Made by a program: the position numbers and the translations under genes
DNA from: Anaerolineae bacterium
GTDB taxonomy: Bacteria > Chloroflexota > Anaerolineae > Aggregatilineales > Phototrophicaceae
Length of the DNA: 55,047 nucleotides
Assembly (NCBI GenBank): GCA_022843745.1
Contig: JALHNB010000048.1
Span: 1 to 55,047 of the forward strand
Direction: 5' to 3'
Shown: positions 51,893 to 55,047 of the stretch, piece by piece
How positions within the stretch are numbered: position 1 is the first letter of the stretch
Layout of the letters: every line of letters starts with the position of its first letter
Notes under the pieces: generated by a model
Database searches by the model: none
What the model was told of the DNA's origin: nothing
The model's input: only the letters and a program-made list of their open reading frames with translations

Positions 51893-53857
51893 TTATGTGT
51901 TCTGCCCGGCTTTTTGGCTGATTTTGACGACGATAAATTCGGCGGGCTTCAGCGGCGCAAAGCCAATTAGCACGTTGACGATACCCAGATTGATATCGTC
52001 CTGGGTCGTGGTTTCACCATCACATTTGACGAAAAATGCTTGCGAGGGTGTTGAACCCTGGAATGCGCCCTGCCGATAGAGAACCATCATAAATGAACCG
52101 AGATTCATGCGAAGCTGCGCCCATAGGTCCTCATCATTTGGCTCGAACACCGCCCACTGGATACCGTTGTAAACACTTACGCGGAGCATAATCGCCATCC
52201 GCCGAACTGGAACATACTGGTATTCGGGGTCGGAAGTGACGGTACGTGCGCCCCAGGAAACCAGACCGGACGCTGGAAATTGGCGCAGACAGTTGACATT
52301 AATACGGTTCAGATTGCCCTGTTGTACATCTGTCAGATTAATAGCCAGGCCCATCGCACGGTTCAATGTGGCTTCCGTTCCGGCGGGTGCTTTCCAAACG
52401 CCGCGTGTTGAGTCAATACGCGCATACAGCCCTGCAATGTAGCCTGATGGCGGCAGCAGCACAGGCTCTGTTGAACGACCAGAAGGGTCGAGCGCTTTGA
52501 TCCAGGGAAAATAGATTGCGCCATAGGAGTTGGGTTTGGTGATAGCCTTACGGAAGACTTCAGCTTCGCTGGCGCTGTCGTCCGTGCTATCCATATCGCC
52601 GATGTAAAACACGTCGCGTAGAGGCCGCCCTTCGCAGTATGCTACGCCTAGGTCAAACATTACCGTGCTGCCAACGCCCGGAACCGCTAGCAAGCTGAAA
52701 TCAGTCTTGTTGTCTAGGAGCTTAAACTGATTGGCATAGGACGCATCGGTAATTGTGGCGCTGCCGTTCGAGCCGAGAGTCACCGCAGCGACTACGCCTT
52801 CAAGCGCGTTATCACCTACCTGGACTGCGCTCACGTTAGCAGGTCGGCGTAAAGCCAGTCCATCTTCCGAAATACCCCCATTGGCTGCCCCTAATTTGAG
52901 CACCAGCGTCGCGTTGTTGACCGAGGCGTTTTGAATACGTATGGAAGAAAGCGGGTTTTGCGCACCGCCAGCGGTGTTCGTGCCGGATTGCAACAACAGG
53001 CGCTGGTTAGCACCTGTGCCTTCAACAGTAGAGGTAAAACCAGTGAAGGCCGCGTTCGGCGTGCTGGATTTCTTTTTTTGCGTCACAAGTGCCTGCACCA
53101 GCGTCGTGATCGCAGTTGAGATTTCCGTCAAACTAACCGAAGTCGCCAACGTATCCGGCAGGTTAATCACATGATAACCGTCGTTATCTACATTAATTTG
53201 GAAACTGCGATTGATCCCCAAAGGTAGTGACGACCCTATCCCACCGCGATGTAAGCCCCGCTGCAAGGCGGTGTTGGTCGCCAGCACTTCAGCCGTAATG
53301 AGATTAGAATTCTGCTTCAGTATCTTGACGACGTAATTCGATGCATCCTTGTCGATGCTCAGGTTGTCGTGTACTTCGAGCGGGGCGATGTTGGCGAAAT
53401 CAGAAGGCACAAAGTCGGGTGCTTGCTGCCACCGGGCGCTGATTTTGAATTCATTGCCGGGGTCATTCGTGCCATTTTCGATTTGCAGATATAAATAATT
53501 GCCCCATTCGCCCTTACTTTTGGCTGTGAACTTGATTCCAGAAGTCGGCAGATTGGCGCGGTTTTGCAGCGTTACACTGGCCGCTGCCGCATCTGAACGG
53601 GTGACGCGAACGACATAGCACTGCTGACCGCCATTGCTGAAGAATTGCAGCACGCTTTCTGCCAGATAACCATCTTTAATAAATGAGCCATAAAATTTTT
53701 GAAACTCTGTCCAGTTCGTAACGCGGAGCGATTCGTCATCCGGCCCCATTTCAGCCTGACCGACAAATGCCGCTGTGGAGGTACTGGCTGCCGCGATTGG
53801 GCGGACACCGCTCGAAACTTCTTCGACGTAAACACCTGGATAAGAAACTACAGCCAT
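51893..53857 (-). CDS. Contractile tail sheath protein
   Basis: The 654-residue product opens with VVSYPGVYVEEVSSGVRPI, then TSTAAFVGQAEMGP and FSNGGQQCYVVRVTR, the conserved start of tail sheath proteins. The C-terminal domain shows WGARTVTSDPEYQYVPVRR, followed by FEPNDEDLWAQLRMNLGSF, the region that interlocks sheath subunits. Length is larger than the core sheath (about 450 residues) because of an inserted, surface-exposed domain in the middle (about 115-370). AAGGAG lies about 8 nt before the ATG. It is the second gene of the operon. Confidence 0.95.
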   Translation of the reverse strand: MAVVSYPGVYVEEVSSGVRPIAAASTSTAAFVGQAEMGPDDESLRVTNWTEFQKFYGSFIKDGYLAESVLQFFSNGGQQCYVVRVTRSDAAAASVTLQNRANLPTSGIKFTAKSKGEWGNYLYLQIENGTNDPGNEFKISARWQQAPDFVPSDFANIAPLEVHDNLSIDKDASNYVVKILKQNSNLITAEVLATNTALQRGLHRGGIGSSLPLGINRSFQINVDNDGYHVINLPDTLATSVSLTEISTAITTLVQALVTQKKKSSTPNAAFTGFTSTVEGTGANQRLLLQSGTNTAGGAQNPLSSIRIQNASVNNATLVLKLGAANGGISEDGLALRRPANVSAVQVGDNALEGVVAAVTLGSNGSATITDASYANQFKLLDNKTDFSLLAVPGVGSTVMFDLGVAYCEGRPLRDVFYIGDMDSTDDSASEAEVFRKAITKPNSYGAIYFPWIKALDPSGRSTEPVLLPPSGYIAGLYARIDSTRGVWKAPAGTEATLNRAMGLAINLTDVQQGNLNRINVNCLRQFPASGLVSWGARTVTSDPEYQYVPVRRMAIMLRVSVYNGIQWAVFEPNDEDLWAQLRMNLGSFMMVLYRQGAFQGSTPSQAFFVKCDGETTTQDDINLGIVNVLIGFAPLKPAEFIVVKISQKAGQNT

Positions 53858-53869
53858 ATCATCTGCTCC

Positions 53870-54088
53870 TTATTTCTTTTTATTTTCGATTTTGGGCTTG
53901 TCCTGGTGCGTTGCCTGGCGCAGAAGAATTACTCGTTGCGACTGAAGCTTATTAGCCTTCTCATTATTTTGAACTTCAGTTTCGTCTATAGGCTCAGATG
54001 GATAACCTGGTGAGAGGTGCAAGGTTTGCCCACTGTTCAAACGCAGTATCACTGGTTTGTCGATAAGGTTCTCAATCGTTACAGGCAT
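53870..54088 (-). CDS. Small conserved first gene of the eCIS operon
   Basis: The 72-residue product has a compact beta-hairpin-like start, VTIENLIDKPVILRLNSGQT, followed by LHLSPG, a hydrophilic middle and a basic tail ending in KIENKKK. Small proteins of this pattern often stand directly before the sheath gene in eCIS clusters. The function is unknown. An AAAGG box lies about 8 nt before the ATG. It is 12 bp upstream of the sheath gene and is probably part of the same transcript. Confidence 0.6.
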   Translation of the reverse strand: MPVTIENLIDKPVILRLNSGQTLHLSPGYPSEPIDETEVQNNEKANKLQSQRVILLRQATHQDKPKIENKKK

Positions 54089-54237
54089 TTTATAACCTTT
54101 CTAAAATATCTAATTGTTGCTTAGTTGGTAACGGATTGGAAATCTTCTCAGAATAAGTAATGATTATCCTACCGATAATTTGTGCTTCTGAAGTTAGTTA
54201 TTGATGAAAGAAATGAGTTGCGCACACATTATATATT

Positions 54238-54265
54238 ATTATATCCACACTGTTTTGTCGCGCAA
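54238..54265 (-). promoter_or_regulatory. Likely promoter of the eCIS operon
   Basis: On the minus strand, TTGCGC (54265-54260) and TATAAT (54243-54238) are 16 nt apart. Transcription would begin near 54231, leaving a leader of about 140 nt before the first gene. The -35 lies only 25 bp from the point where the second recombinase copy begins, so the promoter sits inside the island junction. No other gap in the operon is long enough for a second obvious promoter. Confidence 0.45.
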
Positions 54266-54289
54266 CCTATTCACCAGGTCATTGACTCA

Positions 54290-55047
54290 CTGGTTCCTGT
54301 CGATCCCCATTACGTCCGTTACCGGGACAGCCTGCTGCTGACCGTCGCGGCCAGCAGCGCCCGCATCTACCAGGACACTTTTAAGAAGTGGGAAGCGTTC
54401 GCGGCTGCGAATGGTTTTCTGCCGCTCAACATCCATCCGGTCAACGTGCTGAAATTCATCGAGAGTCAGGACACGACGCTCACGACACGCAAGCGGCAAA
54501 AATCGGCCTTCTCGTCCTTAGCCAAGCATGTGTGGCTGCTGACGGGCGAAGCACAGGACGAACGGGCGTACAAGATCATCCAGGCGACCAAATTGAGCGC
54601 AGACAAAGCGGGGGGTCAGGAGCGCACCAAACAGCCGATGTCGCCCAAAGATGCCCAGCGCATGATCGACCTGGAGAAGAACCCGCGTGATATGGCGCTG
54701 ATTGCCCTGCTGCTGACGACGGGCATTCGGCGAGCGGAAGCGACGACGCTCCTGTGGACAGACATCAACTTTGATCGCGGCGTGCTGGCCGTGCGACATG
54801 GCAAGGGCGATAAAGCGCGGGAAATACCCATCACCGATGGGACGCTCGACAAGCTGCGCGAGTGGCAGATGACCCAGCCTGCCGGTTATACACACGTGTT
54901 TACGATGCTCAAGCGCAATGGGCAGCCCGGAGTTGATACGCCACTGACAGGCACCGATATTTACCGGGCGTGGGTGAAATACGCCGAAGCGCTGGGGCTG
55001 GACAGCAAGCCACACGACGCACGACGCACGCTCATCACCGAAGTGAT
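54290..55047 (+). pseudogene. Second tyrosine recombinase copy, without native start, cut by window end
   Basis: This frame matches the intact recombinase at 21211-22122 from codon LVPVDP onward, with about 14 differences in about 252 residues. The catalytic Arg, Lys and His-x-x-Arg motifs are all kept up to the window edge; the last His and Tyr lie outside. The first nine residues of the intact copy are absent. The frame is open upstream, but the only conventional alternative start is TTG at 54218, which would add about 24 unrelated residues. It may be a 5'-truncated pseudogene, or use that weak start. It is divergent from the eCIS operon. Confidence 0.75.
54290..55047 (+). repeat. Right direct repeat (recombinase gene)
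   Basis: The partner of 21238-21995, in the same orientation and without gaps. Recombination between the two would release a circle of 33,052 bp carrying the eCIS, the caspase gene and the IS3 remnant, and would leave one intact recombinase gene behind. The match continues to the window edge, so the full repeat length is unknown. Confidence 0.9.

Noticed and set aside
28746-54088. Prophage or R-type pyocin instead of an eCIS
   Set aside because: No capsid, terminase, portal, holin or endolysin gene; the AAA+ ATPase, DUF4255, DUF4157 and CIS tube-initiator genes are eCIS markers.
28746-54088. Type VI secretion system
   Set aside because: No TssJLM membrane complex, no ClpV with its domains and no TssBC pair; sheath, hub and spike are separate phage-type genes. 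Only the DUF2169/DUF4150 module is T6SS-like.
1-55047. CRISPR array, tRNA or rRNA
   Set aside because: No regularly spaced direct repeats with unique spacers, no cloverleaf and no conserved rRNA stretch were seen on either strand.

Overview
The window looks like a chromosomal accessory region of an environmental bacterium, most likely a member of the Chloroflexota. The hints are long Thr-Pro-Thr-Glu linkers joined to a PKD domain, many large beta-rich secreted proteins, a caspase-like peptidase, and an eCIS of the DUF4157/DUF4255/DUF6519 type. No rRNA, tRNA or housekeeping gene is visible, so this taxonomic call is an inference and could be wrong.

Layout. (1) 1-3120: a mostly non-coding stretch with one winged-helix, replication-type gene on the minus strand and a short truncated reading frame behind it. 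(2) 3121-20310: a 17-kb plus-strand operon of five large genes. It starts with a Tat-exported PhoD-like phosphatase, then a DUF6603-like giant beta protein, then three very large proteins of uncharacterised families carrying inserted PKD and FG-GAP-like modules. A small cupin gene follows. (3) 21211-25959: a tyrosine recombinase, an IS3 transposase remnant, a frameshifted M23-like peptidase and two secreted proteins. (4) 25931-28535: a caspase-like protease fused to membrane helices, divergent from a small four-helix membrane protein. (5) 28746-54088: a minus-strand eCIS operon of 21 genes. (6) 54290-end: a second copy of the tyrosine recombinase, without its native start and cut by the window edge.

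The eCIS reads, in transcription order: small conserved protein, sheath, tube, gp26/DUF6760-like baseplate protein, Pro/Glu-rich repeat protein, DUF4255 cap protein with an IPT domain, AAA+ ATPase, DUF4157 effector with a C-terminal putative HNH-type nuclease, putative immunity protein, CIS tube-initiator, LysM protein, late-control-D hub, gpV spike with beta-helix, DUF2169-like adaptor with an inserted carbohydrate-binding module, DUF4150 PAAR-like tip, gp25, baseplate J, tail protein I carrying a beta-propeller, a small distal protein, DUF6519 protein and a large membrane-anchored secreted protein. Together these would build a headless contractile particle that loads a toxin. The propeller, carbohydrate-binding and DUF6519 proteins are the best candidates for target recognition.

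The two recombinase copies are direct repeats that align without a gap at an offset of exactly 33,052 bp. They bracket regions 3-5, so the eCIS plus its neighbours may be, or may once have been, a mobile or excisable island. The points of most interest are the toxin/immunity pair inside the eCIS, the flanking recombinase repeats, the uncharacterised giant-protein operon, and the T6SS-type DUF2169/DUF4150 adaptor module used in an eCIS.
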